A stretch of 64,000 bases of DNA from NCBI GenBank assembly GCA_022266195.1, contig WHVY01000002.1:9563001-9627000 (forward strand), written 5' to 3'. The DNA is from Tetranychus cinnabarinus. Its lineage: Eukaryota > Arthropoda > Arachnida > Trombidiformes > Tetranychidae. The first letter of the stretch is position 1; every line of letters begins with the position of its first letter. The position numbers and the translations under genes were made by a program. The notes under the pieces were generated by a model that did no database searches, was not told where the DNA came from, and saw only the letters and a program-made list of their open reading frames with translations. This document shows positions 32,681 to 45,230 of this stretch, piece after piece.

Positions 32681-33298
32681 TTATTGTAAATTCGAAAAAG
32701 ATGATAAAGAACTTAAATCGTCATAAAAAATATTGAAATCAACTGCATCCCATTCGTCCGTATTTATTGGTTCAATTTTGTCCAGAAGGAAACAACTTGA
32801 ATCAGGAAAATCCAAAGAGTCAACTCTCGCAATAGCCGAACTTGAATCATAACTTGAATTGATATCAGCACTAGCATATAATCGAGACCTCATCGGCCAT
32901 TTCTAATCAGGGGACAGTCAAAGTGAAAAATTTAAATAATCTATTCAACATCCATTAAATCATTGTAAATGATAAATACTAACCTTTATTGGATGTAATA
33001 TTTTTTCATCAACAGGTTCTTTGGCTTCAATTATGTCAGTTTCTGTTAATGGTTCACTTTCACTCAACTGTTTGGTTAAAGATGCAATGTAATCAGTTGC
33101 CAATAGTAGCACATCTAGCTTTGACAATTTAGTATCCGGTGGAATCTTTGGAATTGAATTTTGTAGCCGATGAAATGCTAACCTCAATGATCGGACTCTT
33201 GATCGTTCACGAGCAGCATTTTTTCCTATTTCAGTTGATGATGATGACGATGATGATGATCTTGATGATCTATTCAATCTAGATCTTGTTGAGTTCAT
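32681..33298 (-). CDS. bHLH transcription factor, TCF23/TCF24 type
   Basis: Two exons, 33298-32984 and 32902-32681; 178 aa. The start was set at ATG 33298; the frame extends 7 codons further but only with a GTG. After a Ser run (from TCATCATCG repeats) comes the basic region NAARERSRVRSLRLAFHRLQ, the loop PPDTKLSKLDVL and helix 2 LLLATDYIASLTKQL. Exon 2 encodes KKWPMRSRLY, a C-terminal motif I associate with TCF23/TCF24 in vertebrates, so I favour that class II bHLH subfamily. The C-terminus is acidic and hydrophobic (DEWDAVDFNIFYDDLSS), a plausible activation segment. It probably acts as a tissue-specific nuclear regulator dimerising with an E-protein. Divergent from RHBDD1. Confidence 0.88.
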
Positions 33299-34245
33299 TT
33301 TAAGACAAATAGAAGACACGTTTTATGTAATTTTAAAATTTAAAAAAGCTTACAATCTGTTTCAAATTATAAATGTTTAGTTACATTACAAACTAAACAT
33401 TTAGATAGTTTTCAATACACTGATCAACTCTTGTTCATTAACTAAATGTAGTTAGATTTAGATGACATTCTTGATCTTTCAGGAGCCGCCTCTGATCTCT
33501 GCGTTTTACTGAAATCCGATATCAAATGTAGGTTCTTGCCTGCTTAACGATTAATCAAATAAATGAATGATAAAATATTTTCTTTCATTTATTAAAACAA
33601 TTAAATTTGACTATATTTTGACATTAACTAATTACTTCGCTCCCCTTGATTTTGCTAAGTATCATGTTAATCAATTGATTTGGGTTGTTTATTGGAAGAA
33701 CACTTTCACTATACCTTTTTTGGTTACATTGAATTTACTCTAGATCAATCACTTCTCATGAATTGAAATTAAATTTTCCTTGAATAATTTATGCATAAAT
33801 AAGGTTCAAATGCCTAATTTTTTGACGCCTCTAACTTAAGTCATTAAGTGTAACCTAATACCTAGTGTACGTTTTGTCTTTGATTAATTACTGTAAAGAT
33901 GAATTAAACAATGTTTCCTTTCCTTACACCCAGGAAACGATTGTTATCCGACAACTTGATTTAAATTTATTAATTTTGATATTTTATTCCATCCATTCTG
34001 CTCAATCATAGATATTTAAATGAAAATTTAAATTTTGAATAAAAAATAGCAGACAAAATTTATGAAATTGGCGCCATGGAATCATGTGTTAGCTGTCAAC
34101 AGAGTTATCTTGAGTCAGTATTAAAAAACTGTTTTATTGATAAAAATAAATACAAGGAAAAAACACGCTAACTTAAGTTGAAATATCAAGCAACAATTTC
34201 ATCTGATTGTAATTTTATGTTATTCTGTGAATTAAATTTCCAAAA
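33299..34245. other. Divergent promoter region bHLH/RHBDD1
   Basis: Roughly 950 bp, AT-rich; a short inverted pair (taaatgtttagt / actaaacattta) lies at 33370-33402. No gene seen. Confidence 0.55.
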
Positions 34246-35435
34246 ATGTTCAGACCGAGAAGAGGAGGCCGCCAGCCTTCGATTGCTACAATATTATTGT
34301 TGACTGAATTATTTCAAGCAGCAACAACATCGGGTATACCGCCTGTTACATTAATTACTATTGGTCTTCAAATCTTAATTTTCCTCAGGATAATTGCAGT
34401 AAGAATGAAATTTGTAACATTATTCTGTCGGATTTTCATTGCTTCCTTATACTATCGACCAGTCTAATCATATCTTATTTTGCTTTATTAACTCAAGATG
34501 TTTATTTTTTCCCATTTTCTAGGTTCCTTGGCTCGATCATTATGACGTTTGTTTAGATGTAACTCATGTAATTAAGCACCATCAATGGATCAGATTGATT
34601 GCTAGTGCTTTTGAACATGCTGATGACTGGCATTTATACTACAACATGATATCATTTCTTTGGAAAGGAAAAACTCTTGAACAAAGATTTGGCCCCTTCA
34701 AATTTCTCTACATGTTGATCATTTTCACACTCTCTTGTAATGCAACATATATCGGACTTTATTACTGTCTCTCTCGATTAACTGGTGATTATCAATATAA
34801 CAGTGTGTGTGCGATTGGATTTTCAGGTATGTCAATATTATTTAGTGAAAACTTATGATACTTTCATTTTCTTCTAATGTATGGATCTCTTAAATACACT
34901 GTTTACTAATACAACTCTGTTTTCTTCACCTCAATTTTTAGGAGTGATATTTGCTTTAAAGGTTCTCACAACATATTATTGGCCAGTCCATGCATATAGC
35001 AGTGTTTATGGGATACCTGTAGCTGCCCGAAATGCTGTTTGGGTTGAACTTGTATTCATACAGTTGGTCAGCCCTAATGCGTCATTTATTGGGCACTTGT
35101 CCGGTATTTTAGTTGGATTAGCTTATGTTAAAGGTCCTCTTCGAGCTTTCATCGATCTTACTTATCGTAAGTTGTTATATTCTCTATACATTTTCACCAT
35201 TTCTAATCATTGTAATTTTTCGATAGATGTATTAACTGCCCCAATCGGTATAACTGACAATCATCATGGCCATAGAGAAGGACCGGACCCAAATCAACAA
35301 AATCCTAATTACAATGACTATAATAGGTATTATGGAGATCAAGCGTCATATGAAAATATGAGAAGAAGGCGAGCATACAATCAACCTGGTTTCTTCGGTT
35401 TTAATCAAGGGCCAGGTTTCTTTAGAGCATATTAA
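34246..35435 (+). CDS. RHBDD1: Rhomboid domain-containing protein 1 (RHBDL4)-like ER protease
   Basis: Four exons: 34246-34398, 34523-34826, 34942-35166, 35227-35435; 296 aa. It begins MFRPRRGGRQPS and then TM helices. Key rhomboid features: HADDWHLYYNMISFLWKG (oxyanion Asn region), catalytic Ser in CAIGFSGVIFALKV, and catalytic His in FIGHLSGILVGLAYVKGPL. These motifs closely follow RHBDD1/RHBDL4, a six-TM ER protease that cleaves membrane substrates in ER-associated degradation. The C-terminal tail (about 230-296) is Asn/Tyr/Gly-rich with an RRRRAYN cluster. I cannot see the ubiquitin-interacting motif typical of vertebrate RHBDL4, so recruitment by ubiquitin may differ. AATAAA lies at 35601-35606. 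Convergent with the SDR gene. Confidence 0.92.
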
Positions 35436-35701
35436 TTCTCATACAAATATCGATAATCTATCTTTGCTCATATTTTTACTGTTATCGCCAAAGAGCAAAT
35501 GAGTCTAAAAAATCAGATGATTATGTTTAGTTGTTGTTTCTGTCAATACGATTCATCATTCTTTATCTCAAACATTTTTTACTTCTATTAATATATTTAA
35601 AATAAATGTATCATTTCAACTTGTAGAGAAACGCTCATTTTAAGTCTTTGATCACCAATTCTAAAACAATGCTTGCTGTTACGTAAAATCTCGAAATCGA
35701 A

Positions 35702-36854
35702 TCAATCCATTTTAATTAAGCCACGTCTTGTTACATATTGAATTAATTGAGATAGATTGATTCTCCAGCTTCTCGGAAGATAGCTAATCGTCTTGATTAA
35801 AACATGATACCACAAGAAAGATTGAACCATAACCGGTCTTGGATTGGTTGAAATTAAAGCTTCCTCAATATCTATGAATAGAGATGAGTCTTTGTAAGAT
35901 TTAAATGAAATCATTCCCCTAGAAGAGTTCATGTTCGCATAATATTTATGGAAATAATCTCCATATAACTCTTTTTTCCGTTCATCAAAAGAGTTCCACA
36001 TAACATCAGATGCTTTAAGTGTAGCCGGCACAATATCAGTTAATTTGGTGAAATCGCCTGGTTGTAACAAAATAATTTTTACACCGAAACGAGATAGTTC
36101 AGCCTGTAATCCTTCAGCAAACATGGAAAGACCACTTTTAGTCGAACAGTATGTTGTACACAATGGAAACGGGACATTTGATATTAAACTTGTGACATAA
36201 ACTAGTCTACCTGCAATTGAAATTAGGAAAAAAATCAATATAGACAACATTGATTGAAAAGATTAAGATGATTTACCTTGACTATTTATGATGTCTTCAA
36301 GAAGTAATTTAGTCAAAATTATCGGACCATAGTAGTTTACGTCGATTTGAGATTTTATTTGCGAAGAAGTCAACCAATCAAATTCAGCATTGACCATAAC
36401 TCCTGCATTATTTACTAACCCATATAAACCTGTTATTTTTTAGATTTAATTGCTAAAATTATATGGATAAAGTATTTTATGAAGATCTATTAGGCGTGTT
36501 GATTGAATTTTACTCACTATTTATCCCAATTTGACGAAGAAAATGTTTTACCTCAGAAACAGTCTTTTTTAATTGTGTTTCATTTGTAATGTCCATCAAG
36601 AAAACTTTGCATCGATCACCCAGTAAATTTAATGTTTGATAACCGTTCGATTGAGGATTTAAACAAGTAGCAATTGTGATGAAACCAAGTTCATGAAGAT
36701 GTTTGGCCATCTCCAAGCCGAGTCCAGAGTCACATCCAGTTACCATCACAGACTTTTCATAGATTTTGTGAATCTTACACCTTCTTAGCATCTTATTATA
36801 AACGTGGGTTAGAATGAAAATAATCAAGATTACAACTAGAATAATTAAGTACAT
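35702..36854 (-). CDS. Short-chain dehydrogenase/reductase, membrane-anchored (SDR9C/RDH/BDH1-like)
   Basis: Three exons: 36854-36518, 36429-36277, 36210-35702; 332 aa. An N-terminal hydrophobic anchor (about 1-20) precedes the Rossmann motif TGCDSGLG, the DI site (FLMDITNE), LVNNAG and the catalytic Ser-Tyr-Lys set: VTSLISNVPFPLCTTYCSTK with Y and K in YCSTK. The segment LLQPGDFTKL is the usual post-catalytic PG motif. SDR9C-type enzymes include retinol/hydroxysteroid dehydrogenases and 3-hydroxybutyrate dehydrogenase; the substrate cannot be inferred here. Probably NAD(P)-dependent and attached to ER or mitochondrial membrane. Head-to-head with the mitochondrial RRF gene. Confidence 0.88.
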
Positions 36855-37433
36855 TTTGGCTGCTGAGTTGTGAGCTCAATGAGACGATGGTGACCGCTTA
36901 TGATTTGAACGTAAAGTTGTACTGAGATAATTTAAGTTCTTGGATGCCATGAAGTTGGTGCTAGATGCACTTAGAGTTAAAAACATGAGTTTTTACACTC
37001 AACTAACACTTGTAAGTTAAATAATAAGCACTGAGTACTGGTAAGAATAGTTAAAAAAATAAATGATCGATTTATTGGTTTATAATCAATGTCTCAAAAA
37101 AGTGTTGTTTTCAGGTGAATCAGAATCCAACTTGAACTCGTTTTTCTTGAAATTCAAGAAACTAGAATCATTTGAAATCAAAGGAAGTTTATGAAATATA
37201 AGACATTTCAAAACAAATTTTCATGAGACAAAAATTAAACTAACAACTGATGCATAAATACATAGCATAACATGCAACATAAAGTTACATTTCAATTTAA
37301 GTTGAGTCAAAATAGCACAGCTTGTTATCCTCACGAAAGCTTATTCTTACGAAAAAAATTGATGTAAACAACAGTTTCAAAACATTGAATTTTACTTTAT
37401 TTAATTTGTGCCTGGTTAACTTTTTTCGCAATT
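36855..37433. other. Divergent promoter region SDR/MRRF
   Basis: 579 bp between two start codons, AT-rich; no other feature recognised. Confidence 0.55.
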
Positions 37434-38246
37434 ATGAGTGTTTTCAGATTATTCTCGAGTGTAGTTAAGCCTAGTAAACAGTGCTTATCTTCATTGAGAA
37501 CTGTCACAAAATGTATAAAATGTTATTCTTTAGAAGAGACTACCATGTGTTTGAGTAACTGGCATTTTATACCGAATAGTGAATGTAGCCTACCTTCTAT
37601 CATGTATGATCAAAGACGAAATTATGCTAAACGAGGAATTGTCAAAGAGAAAAAAGGAAAATCGCCTAAGTACGAGATGTCTGATGAAGAACTGTCTAAG
37701 CTTATTAATGTGGAGGAGTTTGAAGCGTTATTGTCAGGAGTGGTATCTAAGCTGAAAACCGAATATACTGTTCAATTAAGTTTAAGAGTTGGCTTGGGAA
37801 TTGAAACTTTACCTGTTGAATTGGATGGCTCTGTACACCCTCTCAAAGATGTGGCCCAGATCTCCCGGAAACCTCCAAATATAATTGTGTTAAATCTTAG
37901 TGCTCTACCTGATGCCATAAAGCCTGTTCTAAATGCTATCAATAAGTCTGGAATGAATCTTGCCCCACAAATCGATGGTGTTAAAATATTTTTAACGATA
38001 CCGAAAATCACGCGAGAGCATCGGGAAAATTTAGCCAAAAGTGCTAAAACTCTTTTCAACTCAGCAAAACAGGAGATCACTCAATTACAAAACAAGTACA
38101 CCGAGACTGCGAGGTTGCCAACGGCTGGTATAAGTCAAGATACGGTTAAAGACGCTGTTGATAACATTAGATATAGAGCCCAAGAATCCATCGGAAAATG
38201 TGAAGAGCTTTTTAAATTGAAAACTAAAGAGCTCGTGGATGGATGA
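37434..38246 (+). CDS. MRRF: Mitochondrial ribosome recycling factor
   Basis: Single exon, 270 aa. The N-terminus (about 1-70) is Ser/Arg/Lys-rich with few acids, consistent with a mitochondrial presequence. The RRF fold follows: FEALLSGVVSKLKTEY, VELDGSVHPLKDVAQIS, IVLNLSALPDAIKPVLNAI, and TREHRENLAKSAKTLFNSAK, which is the RRF head/tail helix signature. RRF splits post-termination ribosomes together with mitochondrial EF-G2. The length is typical. AATAAA is at 38402-38407, about 155 bp after the stop. Alternative internal Met starts exist, but only this one keeps the targeting sequence. Confidence 0.93.
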   Translation: MSVFRLFSSVVKPSKQCLSSLRTVTKCIKCYSLEETTMCLSNWHFIPNSECSLPSIMYDQRRNYAKRGIVKEKKGKSPKYEMSDEELSKLINVEEFEALLSGVVSKLKTEYTVQLSLRVGLGIETLPVELDGSVHPLKDVAQISRKPPNIIVLNLSALPDAIKPVLNAINKSGMNLAPQIDGVKIFLTIPKITREHRENLAKSAKTLFNSAKQEITQLQNKYTETARLPTAGISQDTVKDAVDNIRYRAQESIGKCEELFKLKTKELVDG

Positions 38247-39302
38247 GGACAACAATCGTCAAACATAATACTATAGCTATCCAAACTAGTTGTCAGAGCA
38301 ATATTTCTGTGTTCAATCTAATCTGTTAAGAGAAATTCTGCTATTTTTTCTCCTCTCACATTATTTTAGATGGTTTCATTCATGTTTAACAGAATATTCC
38401 CAATAAATAATCATAAATCTTGCCAAATATTTCTGTACCATAGAAGATGACTTACACACAGAATCTAATCGCGACAGTTCAATTGATCCAATCCCTACAA
38501 AATGAGTCAAGTCTCATCGTCAATTTTGAAAAGGTCGATTTTGTTGATTATGAGAAGGATTTTACTATGACATTTGTATAAATATTCAGTTATTAAATCT
38601 CTGATTTATGTTAATATCGTCAATCGCTGTCCCTAACTACGTTTACTTTATTATAATTCATCTCAGCACTAAATATTGTTTCCATAGTCATCAATTGAAT
38701 GACAAGTAAGACATGTAAAAGTAAAAAATGTAATTTACTGAATACTGATTCAGTCTGTAAACATGGGGTAAATGACTGAATTGAAAGTGCATTTAAAAAA
38801 CAAGACAGGACAATAATCAATAAATCGATTTATTAGCTTCAAAAAAGCTGAATGTAATCAATGAAAAAATATAATTTCTTGAGACATTCAATTGAGAAAA
38901 CAGATTTAAAAGCATCTATAAAATTAGTTGATCATAATTAAAAGGCGCAAAAATTTATTTAATTATATATTTTGCAAAAAATATAAAGCATCATGAGTCG
39001 AGTCGACAAAAAAGTAGACGACTTGAAATTGGATGCTGAGTTCAACAGTTTACTTATTTTTTAAGTTTAAAATGGCAACAATTTGTTTTCGCTAATCATA
39101 TAATTAAGTCTATATGAGTATTCTTATAAATTGAGTGAAAATTGAATAAAAACTCTAATAATAATGACGATGGTTATGATGATGGTGAGGGTTGAGGTGA
39201 TGATAACGATGTTTTCAAGTATTTTTTTAAATAATCAATCATTGAATTTCTTGATTCCCTTCAACTTGATTTTGGCAATTTGTGCAAGTTTTACTTTAAT
39301 CA
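38247..39302. other. Convergent 3' spacer MRRF / chitin-binding protein
   Basis: About 1.05 kb, AT-rich, with the MRRF polyadenylation signal. ORFs here are short and without motifs. Confidence 0.6.
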
Positions 39303-42300
39303 CTATTTAATTGCCTTACTATTGTTACTTTTGATTGGACTCCTCAATTTCTTATTGACTCTCCAATTGTTCTTACGATAACCTTCATGGTCAACGGATT
39401 TATCGACTGGATAATATTTATCTGATTTTGAGCAATCAAATTTACCAAGTGGCTTGCAAGTTGCTTTGACTTGATCAAAGCCCAATCCTTTGTCACAGAA
39501 GAGCTGATAGTCACTCAACTTTCCTTTGGTTTCAGGTAGACAAACGTGAAACATTTTACAATCATTTGCAATATCAGCATAAGCAATACCAGAAACCTTT
39601 CCATGGCAAGTAAAATTAGATGGCTTGAGCCTTTCAACTGAACCAGCCTCGGAATTCAATTCAAGTGCACTCTTTCTTCTTGATCTTCTATCAATGTTGA
39701 CTAAACTTGATTCTGTTTCCTCAATTTCTGCAGATCTTTTATTCCGTCCAATAGTTGGTGAAGAGGTAAAGGGTGCAGATAGAGGTGATAATGATGGTAA
39801 TGGCGCTAATGGTGAACCAGGGATAGGTTGACTTGGAATTAAAGGCGACTCCTGTCTTGTGTTTGGTCCTCCAACACTTGGGTTACCTCCATGATTAGGA
39901 TTGTTTGGATTGTTTGAATCATAATCATAATCATAGACATATTCAACTGGCAGTGGTTGAGGTGTTGTTGTCGTTGTAGTGGTTGTTCTTGGCGTGACTG
40001 GTGCGGCTGCTCGAATTGGAGCCTCACTGAGACTTGGACGGAATTGACCTCGTCTAGTTGGCTGAGTATAACGTGTCGGTGCAAGTGGCTGTGCCTGAGA
40101 TGGTGAATTGGAAGATGAAGACGATGAAGAGGAAGAGGATGAAGAAGAAGAAGAAGAAGAGAATCGACCAACATCGGCAAAACCACTATTACGAAGGGTT
40201 CCCTGATTACGGTTTGGTGTTGTTACTGGAGTAGCTGATGGTTGGACTGGTTGGGCAGCAGCAATAGGTCGAGCTCGTGGATGGGATGCTTGATGGTGGG
40301 ATTGTGATGGGATGGTTTCATAATGGGCTGTATATTGGTTTGGATCCTTTCCTTGACTATCTATGTGACCTATTAATAGAGATTAAACAATATTAGTAAA
40401 TTGGAAAGAGAAATACTGATTAGTTGATCTTAGGGTGAGTTTGGGTAGATATTGAAAGACATTATTTGAATTAATTTCAGCAATTAGTAGAGTTAATTTT
40501 ATTCAACAATTGAGTCTCATTTGGCTTTCTTGCCTTAAAATGTTTCATTTATTTAACATTTTTTTGTGTAATGTTAAGACGTGATTAACGTTTGAAAGTG
40601 AATAAATTTATGAGCAATTTTATTTTAAGATAATACTGTTTGCTTTAATTGTTATTTTTATTTAAATTGTGTTCCATTTACTTTATTAGAACTGAAATTA
40701 AATCATTGATAACAATCAGTTGGGTAAATAGAGTAATACTTGATAATATTTCATGGCACAATAAGTTGATTGAGTGTGAGAATCAACAAAAAACTGACCA
40801 AACAATGAGAGGCTTTTAATTCAATGAAAATTAAATCAAGATTCAGACGGTTCATCAGATTTGATAAGATTATATTAAAAGGTAAAATTGTTGATGAAAT
40901 GTAAATTAACATGAAATTAGTTGATTTTTCAATTCAACTAGACAAAATGATCTATTTATAGACACAAGACAGGCTAAAAATAGCAACAAATTGGATTGCT
41001 GTAAATGTAAAGGTAAATACCATTTTCAAATTATCAAGTTGACCTGATTACAATCAATTGACATTGATTGTTGGGCTCATTTTCAACAAAATGATTACAA
41101 TCAAAACTGAAATGACAATTGAGTAAATGATCAACTCAATTGAGTGTCAAATTGTCACATCCAAATGAAGATTCAGATTAAGGACAAGGTTGAAGAGTAA
41201 TGAAAACCTTGAAAACATTTGAATGCCAAAAAATTGATTAAAATTGATTGTAAAAACAATCAACTTTCCCATCAATTGTCTTTAAAAGCGAAACAAAATC
41301 AAAAGTTCACTTAACAGTCAACAACTAAATCAGTCTCTAATCATCAAACACATCATTTCAAGTTCAACTTGACTAAATGTTCAGTTCAAAAACATTCAAA
41401 CCTTAACGCTCATTTAATCTTTAAATTCATCGAAAGTGAACAATTAGTTAAACAACATTCAACTAATCAAAGATACAAAACACTTCCGTCATTAATAGAC
41501 TTGTATTTACAGTGATTTAAACTTAAGCCAAAAATTGAAACATGCAATGTTGAACAATTTAATTTGATTGTGAAGAGACCAACTGTGAAAGTTCATGAAA
41601 TGGTTAAGCAAATATGACAATTAAATGTCAAATAATTAGCAATCTTTTTGATAAGTGAATCAAATTTGGTTGCCGAAACATTTTCTGGTCTTAAATGAAA
41701 AATCTGTCAAAATCAACTTCCTTGATTATTAGTGGTAATAATGATTAGTTTAGTGTAACCAATATAAGCATATAATGGGTTGAAATAGTGATATTTGGTT
41801 ACAATTGTTGTATAACATGGTTAGATTAATTGTTGAAATTTGAATGTTAAATGGTTTGCTTTGTTTCTGCTCATTGACATCAGCCAGTAATACAAGGAAA
41901 TGGTTAAATGTTGAATGGCCAAACAATAGACAATTTACAATTGATGGGTGCAACTTGATTAAGCCTAAACAGAGTCACAATTAACCTCACCTTTAACCAA
42001 TTAGATAATCGGTTATTTGGTCATCAAAATGGTCAATAGGTTGACGGATTACTCGTTAATTGTAATCACTCAGACAACTTATGCATGCAACAGTTATAAT
42101 GAAATGAATTATATTTCAAAAGAAACTGGTTTTTTGGGCTTTCATTTTGTAAATTGTTGAAAATCATCAGTTGATTCAATTCAAATTAACAATGAATAAC
42201 ATGAAGGTGATGATAGGGACTTGGGTGTGTTTACCTTATTAATAATTTTTATTCATTCAATGATAATGCTAATGATAATACTAATAATAATTTAGTTCAA

Positions 42301-43545
42301 TTGTCAGTTGAAATATATATTCATGTATTTTTTTTATCAAAAAGGTAAGCTATATTAAGTTTAATTTAGTAGGTCAATGAACCTAAAAATTGTTAATTAT
42401 ATTTATTAATTGTGTTGTTTTCTTGGAAAATCTAGAAAATTAAGATTAATGATTTTGCCTGTTAAGCTGCACTGTTTCAAGTGAAAGTTGAAAATTGAAA
42501 GTAGAAATTATTTTAAGATTTTTATTTGTTTACGATGATTGGTTTGTTAATTTAGTTAATGATCCTTGACCCATTGGTTTGACCCATGATGGATAAATAT
42601 TAAGGTAAAAATGTTTCATTTGATTTAAGATGATAATAAAATGATTTAAGGTAAATTGTTGCCTTTCTCAGGCATCAACACATTTGACAAGATGAACTTG
42701 TTAACCCAATATTTTTAAGACTCAAACTCATTTAAAATCACTTTTGCCAACAAAATGTTGACCAATTGTTTTATTGATCCACAAATGCTAGCTAAATTGA
42801 TTGCAACTGATTAATTGGCAAAATTTGGTTAAGTTAAAGTAAATTGTAAATATAAAATCAGTTAAATCCTTCAACTATTTGAATAACAAGTTGATACGTC
42901 AGGCCTGAGAAGCATCTCTATAGCCTTCAAGGTATCAATTCATACATTATGATTGCTGTTTTTGTCCCTCTTTTTGATTGATTTTATAAATCAATTGTTT
43001 GATTAGATGTTAAGATCAACTGTTAATAGGTTAAAACTTACCTCTATAAGAGTCATAATAACGAGTTGCCAAAGTACAGAAGACTTGTTCATGAGGTGAA
43101 CAAACTTTGGTTGCTTGATTAAATATGGTACCATTTGGACAAGCGAATGATGTTGGTGACAATCGACCATATTGATCGGCTAAACAGATGTAATAGACGG
43201 CACAATTGGTAGACGGATCGGCGTAATATTGGCCAGCTTTCTTGTCTGAACAAGTGAAACCCGTTTTAGGATGAGTGTGGACATTGGTAAAGATAGGAAC
43301 ATCGCTGCCTCTTCCATCAGGGATTCGACGAGATCTTGCATCTTGGTTGTTACTATTAGATTCATCTTCTGATTGACTCTTGACCAATGTGAATACACTT
43401 GTTAAAAGCAAAAAACCTGTGAACAAAAAGGGAAAACAAAGTTAAAGATGACCAGGGAATAACATGGAAACTAGAAAGCATTGGCATAAAAGCATAAATA
43501 TGAAACTTGAATCTGATTCTTACCAAGAAAATAATTTTTTAACAT
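39303..43545 (-). CDS. Secreted protein with two chitin-binding type-2 (CBM14) domains
   Basis: Three exons: 43545-43524, 43416-43042, 40369-39303; 487 aa. A signal peptide (about 1-21, FLLLTSVFTLVKS) is split by the first intron. CBM14 no. 1 (about 58-117) and no. 2 (about 385-444) each have six Cys in the peritrophin-A pattern: FTC, NC, YYIC, FAC, KVC, FC and FTC, DC, FHVC, FC, ATC, DC. Between them lies a roughly 265-residue low-complexity linker: Gln/Ala/Pro-rich, a Ser run of about 17, a Thr run and Tyr-Asp repeats. Two dibasic sites (GRNKRSAE, DRRSRRKSA) just before domain 2 could be cleaved by furin-like proteases. Probably an extracellular cuticle or tracheal-matrix protein of the CPAP/peritrophin class. 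Confidence 0.88.
40370..43041 (-). other. 2.67-kb intron of the chitin-binding gene
   Basis: Much longer than other introns in the window. AT-rich with many TTGA/TCAA words; no ORF with recognisable content, no repeat shared with the rest of the window. It could hold enhancers, but nothing in the sequence proves it. Confidence 0.6.
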
Positions 43546-44942
43546 TTCTATTAACACTGTTGAACTAATCTGTCCAGAATATTGTTAATTGAACAAATCT
43601 TTTGCAAATGACGGTTGTTAATGATGGTGATGATGATGAAGTTGGCGTTGTATGCTGCTAAACAAAGCTAAAGAAACAGTAATCTTAAATTTATCGTCTT
43701 GCGTCGTTTACAATCTTTGAGTGAAAATCTCGCAATTTAAAGGCGCAGTTTGAATTGTTCAAATTATATTATATATCAACTTTTCCCTTCTCACTTTACT
43801 CACTTTTAAGCTCTCTTCTTCTCTCTATTCAGCTTTTTTACCTGAAAGTTACTGTAAAGTTATCATCATCATCATCAACAACAACAACAACACCAAGACC
43901 AACAACCAACTAATGAAATGGTTTATATCAAAGTAAACATTTTCATCTTACTTTACTCAATCATCATTGTTAAACACACAAACTGGATTAACTTGATTCA
44001 CTATATTTTTTTAAACTGCTGTTGAACAAGGTTAAAGGGATTCTCGTTGCTTCATCGTCATCATCATCGACTTCAACGTCGACGCGTTAATCTGTTCATC
44101 TCAATTGATGGTGATGATGGCGCATGATATGTTGCTTACGTTGTTTCGTATTCATACATTGATGCACCCGATATCAAAAGATTTCATCTTGTCATACCCG
44201 AAAACACAATTAAAGACTTGTCTGCTTAATAAGTAGTAAGTAGGGTATATTAATAACATCGGGGGTGGTCAATTCGCACATGCTAAATAGTTGAAGGGGG
44301 TAGATAGCGGGGTCAAAATAAACGGCACCATCTATCATTTTACAGATTCAGACATTTGCTGGGATCGGAGATTAGCAAACTTTCGAGACCACATTCGCGA
44401 CATTACAAAGAGACTTGCCTAAAAAGACTGATGTGTGATTTGAAAAATATCTCCGAATGCATATCAACATCATCAGCTTTTCATCGCAATCTCTTGTATT
44501 TTACTTAAAGAGAAGATATTTCTCTATGAAAATTCATTTTTAGTTGGAATATGATAGAATTTTATTGATATAAAATATTTTTTTCGCTAAAATTTAAATC
44601 AATATTAGTACAAATGATATTTTTGACTGAAATACAAAATTTAGGGTTTGATTGATGAAAATATTGAACTTTTAAGCGAATACTTCTAATTAAACTGACG
44701 TTTAAAATGATTGAATGTCTACAATTCGTGGACTTTCAGCATGTTTTTAAAAGTTTGCTTTTGAACCAAATTTCGAAGGACAATTTGGACAAGTGATAAT
44801 GATGAAATTTGGATGAACGAGTATCGAACCTCGTTCAATTTCTTCCTGTTTTCGGAATTAGAATTATCATGAACTAAACATGAATGTGATACTTTTTTTA
44901 GCTCAATATACTTTTCATAAATTTTATTTTCTTCATCTTAGG
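43546..44942. other. 5' flank of the chitin-binding gene with simple repeats
   Basis: Contains an ATC/AAC microsatellite (43862-43895) and GATGATG-type repeats near 43625 and 44045-44075. No gene recognised. Confidence 0.6.
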
Positions 44943-45230
44943 TTAATCCTGCGTTCTTTGCCTTATCATGAATGAAATATTTGATGTCATGATATATCCT
45001 GGCATAAGATTTAGTTTAGAATCATCAGTTTTAGGTTCAAGATTATTGTCTTCCACTGGCTTTGAATTACTTGTCTTATTAGATGCATGAGAAGTATTTA
45101 TGTCCATACAATCAGGGGAAGTATCCGTTTGAACTGAACCTTGATGCGCAATGAGTGCTTCTTCCAAACCGAACAGTCTTTCCTTAAAATTATCAGAACA
45201 ACATCTTAAGTTCAACATTGGGGTCAGTTG
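44943..45230 (-). pseudogene. Unrecognised coding-like fragment
   Basis: Minus-strand frame of about 90 codons: LNLRCCSDNFKERLFGLEEA then a Ser/Asn/Asp-rich tail with SVQTDTSPDCMDINTS, ending in IRQRTQD and a stop. The amino-acid composition looks protein-like, but no family was recognised. It lies in the same strand and neighbourhood as the Helitron-like remnant and may be part of one broken gene. Confidence 0.3.

Noticed and set aside
39839..40186. Minus-strand Leu/His-rich ORF next to the CBM14 gene
   Set aside because: It is an alternative frame of the low-complexity linker exon; the real frame joins two six-cysteine domains through consistent splice phases.
43862..43895. ATC/AAC triplet run considered as a CRISPR-like or coding repeat
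   Set aside because: It is a simple microsatellite with no spacer structure and no open coding context.
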